DNA from: a virus | DNA length: 24,446 bases | Strand: one strand, 5' to 3' | Virus record (IMG/VR): IMGVR_UViG_3300037488_000888 | Span: 1-24,446 of that record | Shown here: positions 13,944-20,272 of the stretch, piece by piece | Layout: every line of letters starts with the position of its first letter | How positions within the stretch are numbered: position 1 is the first letter of the stretch | Program-made: the position numbers and the translations under genes | The notes under the pieces: generated by a model | Database searches by the model: none | Seen by the model: only the letters and a program-made list of their open reading frames with translations | Told to the model about the DNA's origin: nothing

Positions 13944-14822
13944 ATGCTGCCAGAACTCCCAGTCATCGACCCGAAGGTCAACGGCGCGCGCGCGGGCGGA
14001 CTGCTCAACCGGTTGGTGGATCGCATCAAGCTCCAGCGGCTTCTCAGCTCGGAAACGGTCATCATCACCGAGACCAAGGACGGGCAGATCATCGACCGGC
14101 TCGGCTCTGGCGGAGTGGCCGCTCTTTTCGCTCTAGGCTTCGCCGTGTCGCTCGACGGCACCAATGTGGTAGTCGCACCCGGCAGGCTGCTGTACCCGCT
14201 CTGGGGTGCCATTCTGGGCGATAATCCGACGCCGGGCGACTGGCAAAAGGAAGTCAATTACATCGGCGGCACCTTGACGGGCACGGTGACACAAGTCTGG
14301 CTCAGTGTACTATGGTCGGAAAGCGACACCACTACGACCGGGCCGCTCGGTACGACCACCTACAACATCTCTGGCGCGGCAGGCGGACGAGGCGGCGGCG
14401 GTGGTGGTGGTGGCGCGGCTGCGGGCTTGCAACCGGATATCCGTGGGACGGCGGGAGATGCGGGCGAGAATGGCGACGGGACTGGCCTAGGCGGTAACGG
14501 TGGCATCGTGCTCGACTACGACACCGACCCGCCGACGCCAGTGACCGGGCTTGGCAACAGCTACGGTGCCAGCGGGGGCGCCGGCGGTGTGGGTGGTGCT
14601 GGCGGCGCAGGTGGAAGCACTACCTTTACGCGCGCGACCAAGGCAACCGCGCAGATCCGTAAGTGGTCGATCAACGGGATCTCGCTACACACAGCAAAAG
14701 GCACTGCTAGTCAGGCGGCATCATGGATTCAACTGGCGACCATTAGCGGCACCAGCATCACGCAGCATGTGGCGGGCAGCATCTCAATCACGCCCCCGGC
14801 CATCACTTTCATTATCGCCTGA
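13944..14822 (+). CDS. glycine-rich tail adhesin-like protein, paralogue 1
   Basis: First of three tandem paralogues, 292 residues. The N-terminal part (about 1-55) has a helix (GLLNRLVDRIKLQRLLS) and a strand with the shared ET..G element (VIITETKDGQII). A beta middle follows to about residue 143. Residues 144-225 are very rich in Gly (a run of eight, then NGDGTGLGGNGG and GGAGGVGGAGGAGG), compatible with polyglycine II helices. The C-terminal domain (237-290) begins QIRKWSING and holds the shared ITQHVAGSISI and final PAITFI. The glycine block resembles that of known phage adhesins with polyglycine sandwiches, but identity is inference. Its TGA overlaps the ATG of paralogue 2. Confidence 0.7.
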   Translation: MLPELPVIDPKVNGARAGGLLNRLVDRIKLQRLLSSETVIITETKDGQIIDRLGSGGVAALFALGFAVSLDGTNVVVAPGRLLYPLWGAILGDNPTPGDWQKEVNYIGGTLTGTVTQVWLSVLWSESDTTTTGPLGTTTYNISGAAGGRGGGGGGGGAAAGLQPDIRGTAGDAGENGDGTGLGGNGGIVLDYDTDPPTPVTGLGNSYGASGGAGGVGGAGGAGGSTTFTRATKATAQIRKWSINGISLHTAKGTASQAASWIQLATISGTSITQHVAGSISITPPAITFIIA

Positions 14823-15715
14823 TGCTGCCAGACATTCCAAACTTCAACCTGGGCGACGTGTACGTCTTGACCGGCAAAACGCTCGAAAAGATCGTGCGGC
14901 GGATCAAGATGCAGAAGCCAATCGAAGGTGCCAACATCCGGCTGGAAGAGACGAATGCGGGTATCCTGCTACATGCCGACCAGCAGGTGCAGGTGGCGCC
15001 AACGGTCGCAATCAATCACGACTTCAAGGCAACGTCACCCGCATTCAACACGCTGGACATCGCTGCTGGCAAAGTCTACGGCATCGAGTGGGGCACGCCA
15101 AGTATGAGCAACCCGCTGCCGACAAACTGGCTGGCGCAGCAGGCGAGTATCGGGCTGACCACTCTTTCGGTTCCGTCTGGCAGTAGCGTGTGGCTACGCA
15201 TCCAGCTCTCACAGACCGACGTAAACATGAGCGGCGCGCTCTCAGCTACGGGAGCGACAACGCTATCGGTCACGACCGGGGGCGGAGGTGCGGGTGGTGA
15301 CGGTGGCGGCGGTGGAGCCGGGGGAGATGGCACAGCCGGCTATGCTGGTGCTGCGGGTGAAGCTGCATCCGGCCAGACTGCCGGAGATCCGGGGACAGGC
15401 ACCCTGGGCGGAAGTAACGGGAACGAGAACTCAGGCACAGCAGCGGAAGGTGGGGACGGCGGAGATGGTGCTGCGGGTGGCGACGGACAGGTCAAATCGT
15501 TTACGCACTACACAACCCTGCTGATGGTGTTTCGTCGCTGGCAGGTCACGTCTGCCAGTCTTGTCGTCTCAGCCAGCAAGCCAACCGCATCGCCTGCCAG
15601 CAACATCTACATTCGGATCGCGTCTCAGACTGACGGAGTGGTCACACAGTACCACGCAGGCTCTTATCACATCACGCTGCCAGCAGCTACCTTTATCAGC
15701 TCCTTTGTTCCCTGA
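14822..15715 (+). CDS. glycine-rich tail adhesin-like protein, paralogue 2
   Basis: The middle paralogue has 297 residues and starts on the last base of the previous stop. It has the clearest N-terminal domain of the three: MLPDIPNFNL, then a GKTLEKIVRRIKMQKPIEGA helix and IRLEETNAGILL. The glycine-rich block (about 153-222) is more varied, with many Gly-Asp, Gly-Ala and Gly-Gly pairs. The C-terminal domain starts at VFRRWQVTSASLVV and ends YHAGSYHITLPAATF. These blocks align with those of its neighbours, which shows tandem duplication followed by strong divergence. It is likely a tail fibre or tip component exposed on the virion; the ligand is unknown. Confidence 0.7.
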   Translation: MLPDIPNFNLGDVYVLTGKTLEKIVRRIKMQKPIEGANIRLEETNAGILLHADQQVQVAPTVAINHDFKATSPAFNTLDIAAGKVYGIEWGTPSMSNPLPTNWLAQQASIGLTTLSVPSGSSVWLRIQLSQTDVNMSGALSATGATTLSVTTGGGGAGGDGGGGGAGGDGTAGYAGAAGEAASGQTAGDPGTGTLGGSNGNENSGTAAEGGDGGDGAAGGDGQVKSFTHYTTLLMVFRRWQVTSASLVVSASKPTASPASNIYIRIASQTDGVVTQYHAGSYHITLPAATFISSFVP

Positions 15716-16583
15716 TTTTCCCAACTTCTTCGGCAACCTGCATTATTTCCTCAAGGGAAAGACGCTGGCCATGTTTCGCAAGGCCATTTATGAGCAGATG
15801 CCGATTGCTGGCAACGGTATCACTCTGCAAGAGACCGACGACGGCATCATCGTTTCAAGCAAGCAAGGCAAAGCGACGGCCACTTCCAGCGTTATCGACT
15901 TCACCGGCATTCTGTCCGGCGAGAACGTCGTCATTCAAGGCGGCAAAGTGCTGGGAGTCTCGTGGAGCACGTACACGCCAAACAACCCTAGCAGCGGCGG
16001 GTGGACTGAGACGGTGGCGACGGTAGCAGGCACAACTCTTGCAGTGGCCACCGGTTTCACGATCTGGCTCAAGATCACATTTGTACCGACAACAAACCCG
16101 GTGGTAGGCGCACTCTCATCGGCTGATCAAGAGACTTTGACCGTGGTTGGTGGGACGGGCGGTGGAGGCGGAGGTGGCGGCGGAGGTGCTGCGGGTGGCA
16201 GGACGACCGGCGGTGACGGAGTGAATGGCACAGTCGGAGCCAACGGCACAGCCGGCACTCCTGGAGCAGGTGGTGCAGGCGGAGCGGCGGGAACAAATTC
16301 GCCAAGTTCCGGCGGACTAGAGGAGGGCGGAAACGGCGGATCTGGTGGCTACGGCGAAGGAGGCGACACAGGCCTAGAGGTGTTTTTTCAAAACTACGCC
16401 AAGGCCGCAGCACAGATTCGGCGGTGGACGGTATCCGCTGCGGTGCTGGAGGTGCACTCGTCGGCGCCAGCGGCAAGCGCGACAGTGGCATATCTGCCGA
16501 TGTTGAGCCGATCCGGATCGACCATCACGCACCACCAAGTCGGCAGCGTGTTTATCAGCCTGCCAAGCGTGACCTTCATCTAA
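15705..16583 (+). CDS. glycine-rich tail adhesin-like protein, paralogue 3 (TTG start)
   Basis: There is no ATG where the paralogue should begin. A TTG at 15705 gives an N-terminus FPDFPNFFGNLHYFLKGKTL that aligns with LPDIPNFNLGDVYVLTGKTL of paralogue 2, so I take it as the start (292 residues, 11-base overlap with the previous gene). An ATG at 15770 within KTLAM would remove the conserved segment. The helix and ITLQETDDGIIVS element follow, then a beta middle, a glycine-rich block (about residues 150-225, with ten Gly in a row near its start), and the C-terminal QIRRWTVSAAVLEVHSS ... ITHHQVGSVFISLPSVTFI domain. The function is as for its neighbours. Confidence 0.68.
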   Translation: MFPDFPNFFGNLHYFLKGKTLAMFRKAIYEQMPIAGNGITLQETDDGIIVSSKQGKATATSSVIDFTGILSGENVVIQGGKVLGVSWSTYTPNNPSSGGWTETVATVAGTTLAVATGFTIWLKITFVPTTNPVVGALSSADQETLTVVGGTGGGGGGGGGGAAGGRTTGGDGVNGTVGANGTAGTPGAGGAGGAAGTNSPSSGGLEEGGNGGSGGYGEGGDTGLEVFFQNYAKAAAQIRRWTVSAAVLEVHSSAPAASATVAYLPMLSRSGSTITHHQVGSVFISLPSVTFI

Positions 16584-16585
16584 GA

Positions 16586-16591
16586 TTGACA
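16586..16591 (+). promoter_or_regulatory. TTGACA start-linked motif upstream of a tail gene pair
   Basis: Third identical copy of TAAGATTGACA, beginning with the stop of the third glycine-rich gene; TTGACA starts 20 bases before the ATG at 16606. Confidence 0.7.
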
Positions 16592-16605
16592 CAACCCCGC
16601 ATTTT

Positions 16606-17358
16606 ATGCCGAACATCTTCGCGTTGACGCTGAAAGCGCAAAACAGTTATCCGGGCAACTCGGTCATTCCCTCCGCAACTCAGCAGGTGCCGGACTTGAT
16701 CGTTCGTGAGGAAAGTTTGATCTCTGGCGTGTTCGAGGTGTTTGGGAATAGCACAACCTCAACCAACTCTCTGGCCACCAGCGGCACGACGGTCAACTCA
16801 GTCCTGGCCGGTGGAAGCGCAATTGCTCTGACTAACCCTATCACGAATGCGACCTTGGCATTCAACTACTGGCGCGGGCTTTACATCACGGTCACGCAGC
16901 GTGACCCATTAGTGGAACCTGCTTCGGTGCGTCCTACAGCAACATCCACAACTTCGCTCCTGATCGAGGTCGCGTCTAAAGCCTTCACTGTTGCGGCGTC
17001 ACTTGGCTACGTGGTGGGGATGCGAGTACGTGCAACATCCGCAGCCAACGCGGCCAACTTCATGGAAGGCACGGTAACAAGCTATGCAACCACAGTCTTG
17101 ACTGTTGCGGTCGATACGATTGGCGGCACTGGCACTCTGGCCGACTGGACGATCACCGGCCTGATCTGCGCGCAGATCCAGAGCAACGGGTTTGGCGGGG
17201 TGGTTACCAATACTGTCGTTCCGCTGCCAATCTACGAAGGCGGCTCGTTCATTTACAGCACACCGACAGGCCGCAAGTCAGCAACCACTCAAACGCTGAC
17301 CATCCTCCTTAACGGCACAACCGGTCTTAACGTCAACGTGTTGGTTTTAGGCTCCTAA
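16606..17358 (+). CDS. tail protein with inserted beta module, paralogue A
   Basis: This 250-residue protein is all-beta by pattern and a paralogue of the next gene. The N-termini match (MPNIFALTLKAQNSYPGNSV against MPSTFKLSTLLQNSYAASAV), as do the C-termini (GGSFIYSTPTGRKSATTQTL against GGVLNIYNPSAGNSVATTDV). Unlike its partner it holds an extra module at about residues 108-184, with the hallmarks of a module common in phage tail proteins: KAFTVAASLGYVVGMRVRA, then FMEGTVTSYATTVLTVAV and GTGTLADWTITG. A virion surface role near the tail tip is likely. I do not know its ligand. Confidence 0.65.
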   Translation: MPNIFALTLKAQNSYPGNSVIPSATQQVPDLIVREESLISGVFEVFGNSTTSTNSLATSGTTVNSVLAGGSAIALTNPITNATLAFNYWRGLYITVTQRDPLVEPASVRPTATSTTSLLIEVASKAFTVAASLGYVVGMRVRATSAANAANFMEGTVTSYATTVLTVAVDTIGGTGTLADWTITGLICAQIQSNGFGGVVTNTVVPLPIYEGGSFIYSTPTGRKSATTQTLTILLNGTTGLNVNVLVLGS

Positions 17359-17362
17359 TCTT

Positions 17363-17848
17363 ATGCCATCTACATTCAAACTTTCCACGCTGCTCCAGAA
17401 CTCCTATGCAGCCAGCGCAGTCCGCGCACCCATCCGGCACTCAGTGCCAGAAATTAACGTATCACTTGCGGATCAATGGAGCGTTGCGGCGGAGTTCACT
17501 GCCAATTCGGCCAATACGATCGCGATCGGCACAGGTGTCTTGACCATCACCGTAAACGGCGTGACTCAGCTCGACCCGATCACGCGCGTCGGCATCATCC
17601 CAGCACGGGTACTAGGCTATATAATTTCTGTAGCAGGGCCAGCCAACGGATCTGTTGCGGTGGCTTGCGCAGGATTTGGCAGGATCACGTTCAGCTCAAT
17701 TAACGTCGGTGTCGGCGGAGTTCTCAACATTTACAACCCGAGCGCTGGCAACTCTGTCGCCACCACTGATGTTTTAACGATTACGCCTCCCGCTCCCGGT
17801 TATACGGTCAGCGTTGTCGCTTACGGGTCAGCAACCGTCCTGCCTTAA
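17363..17848 (+). CDS. tail protein, paralogue B without the module
   Basis: A 161-residue beta-rich protein begins four bases after paralogue A. It keeps the N-terminal QNSYAASAV region and the C-terminal VATTDVLTITPPAPGYTVSV region, but runs straight from one strand pair to the next where A carries its extra module of about 80 residues. The middle (TIAIGTGVLTITVNGVTQLD, then ARVLGYIISVAGPANGSVAV) resembles a single jelly-roll-like domain. It probably shows the ancestral fold of the pair, and may be a structural subunit that assembles with A. It ends five bases before the tRNA-like element. Confidence 0.62.
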   Translation: MPSTFKLSTLLQNSYAASAVRAPIRHSVPEINVSLADQWSVAAEFTANSANTIAIGTGVLTITVNGVTQLDPITRVGIIPARVLGYIISVAGPANGSVAVACAGFGRITFSSINVGVGGVLNIYNPSAGNSVATTDVLTITPPAPGYTVSVVAYGSATVLP

Positions 17849-17852
17849 CACC

Positions 17853-17916
17853 TTGGCCGGGGCGGCCCACGCAATCCTTCGCTATTGCGTAGCAGGTTCA
17901 AGTCCTGCTGGCCAAC
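17853..17916 (+). tRNA. tRNA-like element lacking a normal D arm
   Basis: TTGGCCG (17853-17859) pairs with TGGCCAA (17909-17915) as a 7-base-pair acceptor stem with one G-U. The T arm is canonical: stem GCAGG/CCTGC (17892-17896 and 17904-17908) around the consensus loop TTCAAGT, with the conserved closing G-C. CGCAAT/ATTGCG (17870-17875 and 17884-17889) makes an anticodon-type stem, but its loop CCTTCGCT has eight bases, so I cannot name the anticodon. Only ten bases remain for the D arm (GGG/CCC with a three-base loop), and the variable region is two bases. CCA is not encoded. At 64 bases it is either a degenerate tRNA or a tRNA mimic. Confidence 0.5.
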
Positions 17917-17945
17917 AACGGAGAGGTGGACGCCCAGCACACCTC

Positions 17946-18233
17946 ATGAATCCCACACAACTGGAAGAACTAGAGGAGCGGCTGCGAGACTTGAATCTCG
18001 TGGTCAAAGTCGGCCAAGGGCTGCTGTTCGGCGCTTTTGGTCTGGGTGTCTGGGTTACTACGATCCAGATCAAGATCAATTCGCACGATCAAAAGGTGGA
18101 CGAGGCATCAAAGCTGCGGACTGCGGATGTGGCAGCTATCCGGGCGCTGGAGCTGAAGGATAGCGCAGACACGCAACTGCTCCGATCGATAGTGGAGAAG
18201 CTCGACAAAATTGACAGGAAGCTGAATCCGTAA
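17946..18233 (+). CDS. small membrane protein with coiled coil, inner spanin candidate
   Basis: The ATG at 17946 gives 95 residues; earlier in-frame starts run through the tRNA-like element. A charged helix (residues 4-17) is followed by one membrane segment at 22-41 (VGQGLLFGAFGLGVWVTTIQ) and then a long heptad-like helix to the end (43-93), rich in Lys, Asp, Ala and Leu. One membrane span followed by a coiled coil is the plan of inner-membrane spanins (Rz-type) and is also seen in some XhlA-like holin partners. With a lipoprotein gene nearby, the spanin reading is attractive but unproven. The last codons include ATTGACAGG, 22 bases before the next ATG. Confidence 0.6.
   Translation: MNPTQLEELEERLRDLNLVVKVGQGLLFGAFGLGVWVTTIQIKINSHDQKVDEASKLRTADVAAIRALELKDSADTQLLRSIVEKLDKIDRKLNP
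18211..18216 (+). promoter_or_regulatory. TTGACA motif upstream of the holin candidate (22-base spacing)
   Basis: TTGACA inside AAATTGACAGG, in the coding end of the previous gene. Its first T is 22 bases before the ATG at 18233, two more than the usual distance. Confidence 0.4.
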
Positions 18234-18586
18234 TGCCTAGTCCCGGACAACCTCCTATTCACAAGAACGTGGCCAAACCATTCTGGGCGCACAAGGCACC
18301 TGTGGCGATCAAGCGCAAGAAACCCAACATCATCAACCGTACTGCTATGAACTGGGTATCAAAAAAGATTTTGCCTTTTCTACTCAATTGGAAGACGACG
18401 TTGGCCGGTGTCGCTCTGATCCTGCATGGGTGCAGCGCCATCGTGCAGGCGCTTCTCGATGTCACCGAGGGCACGTCCCTCACGCTCGACAGTTTGCAGC
18501 TCGCGGTCGGTGAGATCATCGCTGGTGCGGGTCTGATCGCCGCACGGGATGCGAACAAATCCAGCCAAGACTCAAGCGTGCGATGA
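18233..18586 (+). CDS. holin candidate
   Basis: This 117-residue protein starts on the last base of the previous TAA. A basic N-terminus (IKRKKPNIINR) leads to KTTLAGVALILHGCSAIVQALL (about residues 55-75) and then LAVGEIIAGAGLIAARDA (about 90-107), two hydrophobic segments joined by a short polar turn. The WKTTLAGV and AGAGLIAARDA pieces are typical of short two-span phage proteins often annotated as holins. An in-frame ATG at 18347 would drop the first 38 residues, including most of the basic region, and give a compact two-span form, so a dual-start pair like a holin and its inhibitor is possible. It is set in a lysis cassette; the exact holin class is unknown. Confidence 0.6.
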   Translation: MPSPGQPPIHKNVAKPFWAHKAPVAIKRKKPNIINRTAMNWVSKKILPFLLNWKTTLAGVALILHGCSAIVQALLDVTEGTSLTLDSLQLAVGEIIAGAGLIAARDANKSSQDSSVR

Positions 18587-18747
18587 AAACGATTCTCCTT
18601 ATCCTCGCGCTGGGCTCGTGCTCATGCGTCAGCGTCCAGCAGATGCCGGACGATTCGCTATTCCCAGACAAGAGCACTGATTGGCGTGACGGGTTCAAGG
18701 CCGGGATGATGGAAGGCTTGCTTTTGTCGGTGACTATTGCTTGGTGA
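18583..18747 (+). CDS. small lipoprotein, outer spanin candidate
   Basis: A 54-residue protein overlaps the holin candidate by ATGA. The N-terminus MKTILLILALGSCSC is a short signal peptide with a lipobox-like LGSC, so Cys13 would be the lipidated residue. The mature part is only about 42 residues, starting with SCVSVQQMPDDS. A short lipoprotein next to an endolysin gene and a membrane coiled-coil protein fits an outer-membrane spanin subunit. Against this, the C-terminal 15 residues (AGMMEGLLLSVTIAW) are hydrophobic, which is unusual for an Rz1-like protein, which is commonly Pro-rich. A lipoprotein of another role, such as superinfection exclusion, is an alternative. Confidence 0.55.
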   Translation: MKTILLILALGSCSCVSVQQMPDDSLFPDKSTDWRDGFKAGMMEGLLLSVTIAW

Positions 18748-18751
18748 CTTT

Positions 18752-19060
18752 ATGAAATTCTTCAACTGGTTCAAGACTCTGTGGCATCGCGATGCGGTCG
18801 CTAAGGCAACGCAGACCGCGCAGCTACTTGTGCAAGGACTGACCAATGATCAATTCCAGATTATTGTGGACAAGGTGGAGCACGCTAGTCATCTGCCAAT
18901 CAGCGGCTACGATAAAGCCATGCGCGTGCGGGAAGTCGTTACTTCGCCGCACTTCGTGCAGAGCTACAAGCTACCGCCATGGGTGCAGCAGGGTATCGAC
19001 TTTGCCAGTGTGGTTGTGCAACTCGCGTGGGTGGTGGCAAAACTAACCAAGCGCATCTGA
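18752..19060 (+). CDS. hypothetical protein of the lysis cassette
   Basis: The ATG at 18752 gives 102 residues; a TTG at 18737 in frame would overlap the lipoprotein gene. The N-terminus is amphipathic and aromatic (MKFFNWFKTLWHRDA), the middle is soluble helix (NDQFQIIVDKVEHAS, AMRVREVV), and the end (WVQQGIDFASVVVQLAWVVA) is hydrophobic with a Lys-Arg-Ile tail. One membrane span at the C-terminus is likely. It lies between the lipoprotein and a 33-residue membrane peptide and shares a base with the latter's ATG. An endolysin or holin regulator is possible, but I do not recognise it. Confidence 0.55.
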   Translation: MKFFNWFKTLWHRDAVAKATQTAQLLVQGLTNDQFQIIVDKVEHASHLPISGYDKAMRVREVVTSPHFVQSYKLPPWVQQGIDFASVVVQLAWVVAKLTKRI

Positions 19061-19161
19061 TGCCAACGCTCCCCGCATTCCTTCACGCTGCTTTTTTTGC
19101 TCTTATGGTTGTATGCTGGTTTTTCATGCTTGGCTGGATACTGAGTTCATTTTCCCCATGA
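19060..19161 (+). CDS. 33-residue single-span membrane peptide
   Basis: TGATG at 19058-19062 joins the previous stop to this ATG, and ATGA at 19158-19161 joins its end to the endolysin, so both ends are coupled. The product is PTLPAFLHAAFFALMVVC followed by WFFMLGWILSSFSP after the initiator Met. It has one strongly hydrophobic span of about 23 residues, few charges and several Phe and Trp. Its size and placement directly before the endolysin suit a lysis accessory, small pinholin-like or antiholin-like peptide. It is short enough that automated gene finders may skip it. Confidence 0.55.
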   Translation: MPTLPAFLHAAFFALMVVCWFFMLGWILSSFSP

Positions 19162-19718
19162 CCAAGCGCGACATCCAACTCATGCAGGAAAAGATTGGCG
19201 TGGTTCCTGACGGAGTGTGGGGACCGGCGTCGCGCGCTGCCTGCAAAAAGCATCTCGACCGCCTGTTGCCAGTGCCGGTTCAATGGCCGATGCAGGACGA
19301 CCAGTCGCTGACCGCGTTCTATGGACAGGCGGGCGACGAGAATAATCTGGTGAATCTATCGGTGGCTGACCTCGGAGTTCACTACGAAAACCAAGCTGTC
19401 AAAAGCATCCGCTGCCACACGCGCGTTGCATCGAGCTTGTTTCGCGTATTGACCGCAATCAGCAAGACCCATCCATACGTGCTCAAGCAGTACGCGGGAT
19501 GCTTCAACAACCGCAACATGCGCGGAGGCAGCCGCAAGAGTCTGCACGCATGGGGTGCAGCGATTGACTTAATGGCAGGATCAAACGGCAATCACACTGC
19601 ATGGCCGACTGACTCATCCATGCCGCTGGAGATCATGGAGTACTTTGCCGATGAAGGATGGCTTTCCGGCGGGGCCTACTTCGGTCGCGATGGAATGCAC
19701 TTTCAAGCAACAAGATGA
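19158..19718 (+). CDS. endolysin, M15 family peptidase with peptidoglycan-binding N-terminus
   Basis: The ATG at 19158 gives 186 residues; the earlier in-frame start at 19113 would overlap the membrane peptide. Residues 3-35 match the start of peptidoglycan-binding domain 1 (IQLMQEKIGVVPDGVWGPAS). The catalytic part has the M15 zinc-site signature SLHAWGAAIDL (His130, Asp137) and the late DGMHFQ (His181), with GWLSGGAYFGRDGMHF close to the pattern of the M15_4 subgroup. Such enzymes cut peptide bonds in the cell-wall stem peptide, as D-Ala or L-Ala-D-Glu peptidases. It has no signal peptide, so a holin would be needed for release, and it sits at the end of a cassette of membrane genes. Confidence 0.85.
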   Translation: MTKRDIQLMQEKIGVVPDGVWGPASRAACKKHLDRLLPVPVQWPMQDDQSLTAFYGQAGDENNLVNLSVADLGVHYENQAVKSIRCHTRVASSLFRVLTAISKTHPYVLKQYAGCFNNRNMRGGSRKSLHAWGAAIDLMAGSNGNHTAWPTDSSMPLEIMEYFADEGWLSGGAYFGRDGMHFQATR

Positions 19719-20272
19719 CTCGAACAATCTCACTCTCTGAATCGACCGCTGACCTCGGAATGCTGCCGGTGTTCTCGACGACGCCGCTCCTAATCACGGG
19801 CGCAGTTCCAGCCGCTCCCGCAATGTCGCAATGGGTGCTCGAACTCTGGAAGCGCCAGAATGACGCCAGAGAGGTGGGAGCAACTCCGCTGGCATCATCG
19901 GCTGGGTATGTGGCTGGAGGTGCCGTCACGTTCGTTCTGACGGCGGCACAGATGGATCTGGTGCTTTCGGACGAGATCAACAGTAACAACTACTGGATCG
20001 CCATCGGCGGGCTCGACAGCAACGGTTTCCCTTACCTGCTGAGATCCGGCAATATCGAGGTTATCCCGTCTGGCTTGTCGCTGACACCGACAACCACCAT
20101 CGCCTTTTCAGTGGTCAACGAGGTTGTCTCGTTTGCCTACAACGGAGCAATCTACCGCTTTGATGCGGTGACCGACACGCCACCGGGGCCGATTGACGGA
20201 AGCGTTGTGGTTATTGATGGGATGATCGTCGTCACCGTTGACGGCGTTTCCTATTCCGTTCCAGCCGTATGA
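19715..20272 (+). CDS. probable baseplate / upper tail-fibre protein
   Basis: The ATG at 19715, in an ATGA overlap with the endolysin stop, gives 185 residues. The protein has beta stretches and short helices: ISLSESTADLGMLPVF, MSQWVLELWKRQND, VTFVLTAAQMDLVLSDEI, and ISNS-like and GFPYLLRSGNIEVIPSG segments. The last 40 residues contain Gly/Asp-rich turns (DTPPGPIDGSVVVIDG) ending in a small beta hairpin. Similar small N-terminal beta domains occur in upper baseplate proteins (BppU type) of siphophages, which carry fibres, but this match is only by pattern. It leads straight into the fibre gene. Confidence 0.58.
   Translation: MTRTISLSESTADLGMLPVFSTTPLLITGAVPAAPAMSQWVLELWKRQNDAREVGATPLASSAGYVAGGAVTFVLTAAQMDLVLSDEINSNNYWIAIGGLDSNGFPYLLRSGNIEVIPSGLSLTPTTTIAFSVVNEVVSFAYNGAIYRFDAVTDTPPGPIDGSVVVIDGMIVVTVDGVSYSVPAV

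Noticed and set aside
14380-16370. Glycine-codon repeats as a DNA repeat array or CRISPR
   Set aside because: The repeats are irregular GGN codon runs inside open frames, with no constant repeat and spacer lengths.
17853-17916. tRNA-like element as a prophage attachment site
   Set aside because: No integrase is seen in the window and the element lies in the middle of late genes rather than at a genome edge, so I prefer a tRNA or mimic.
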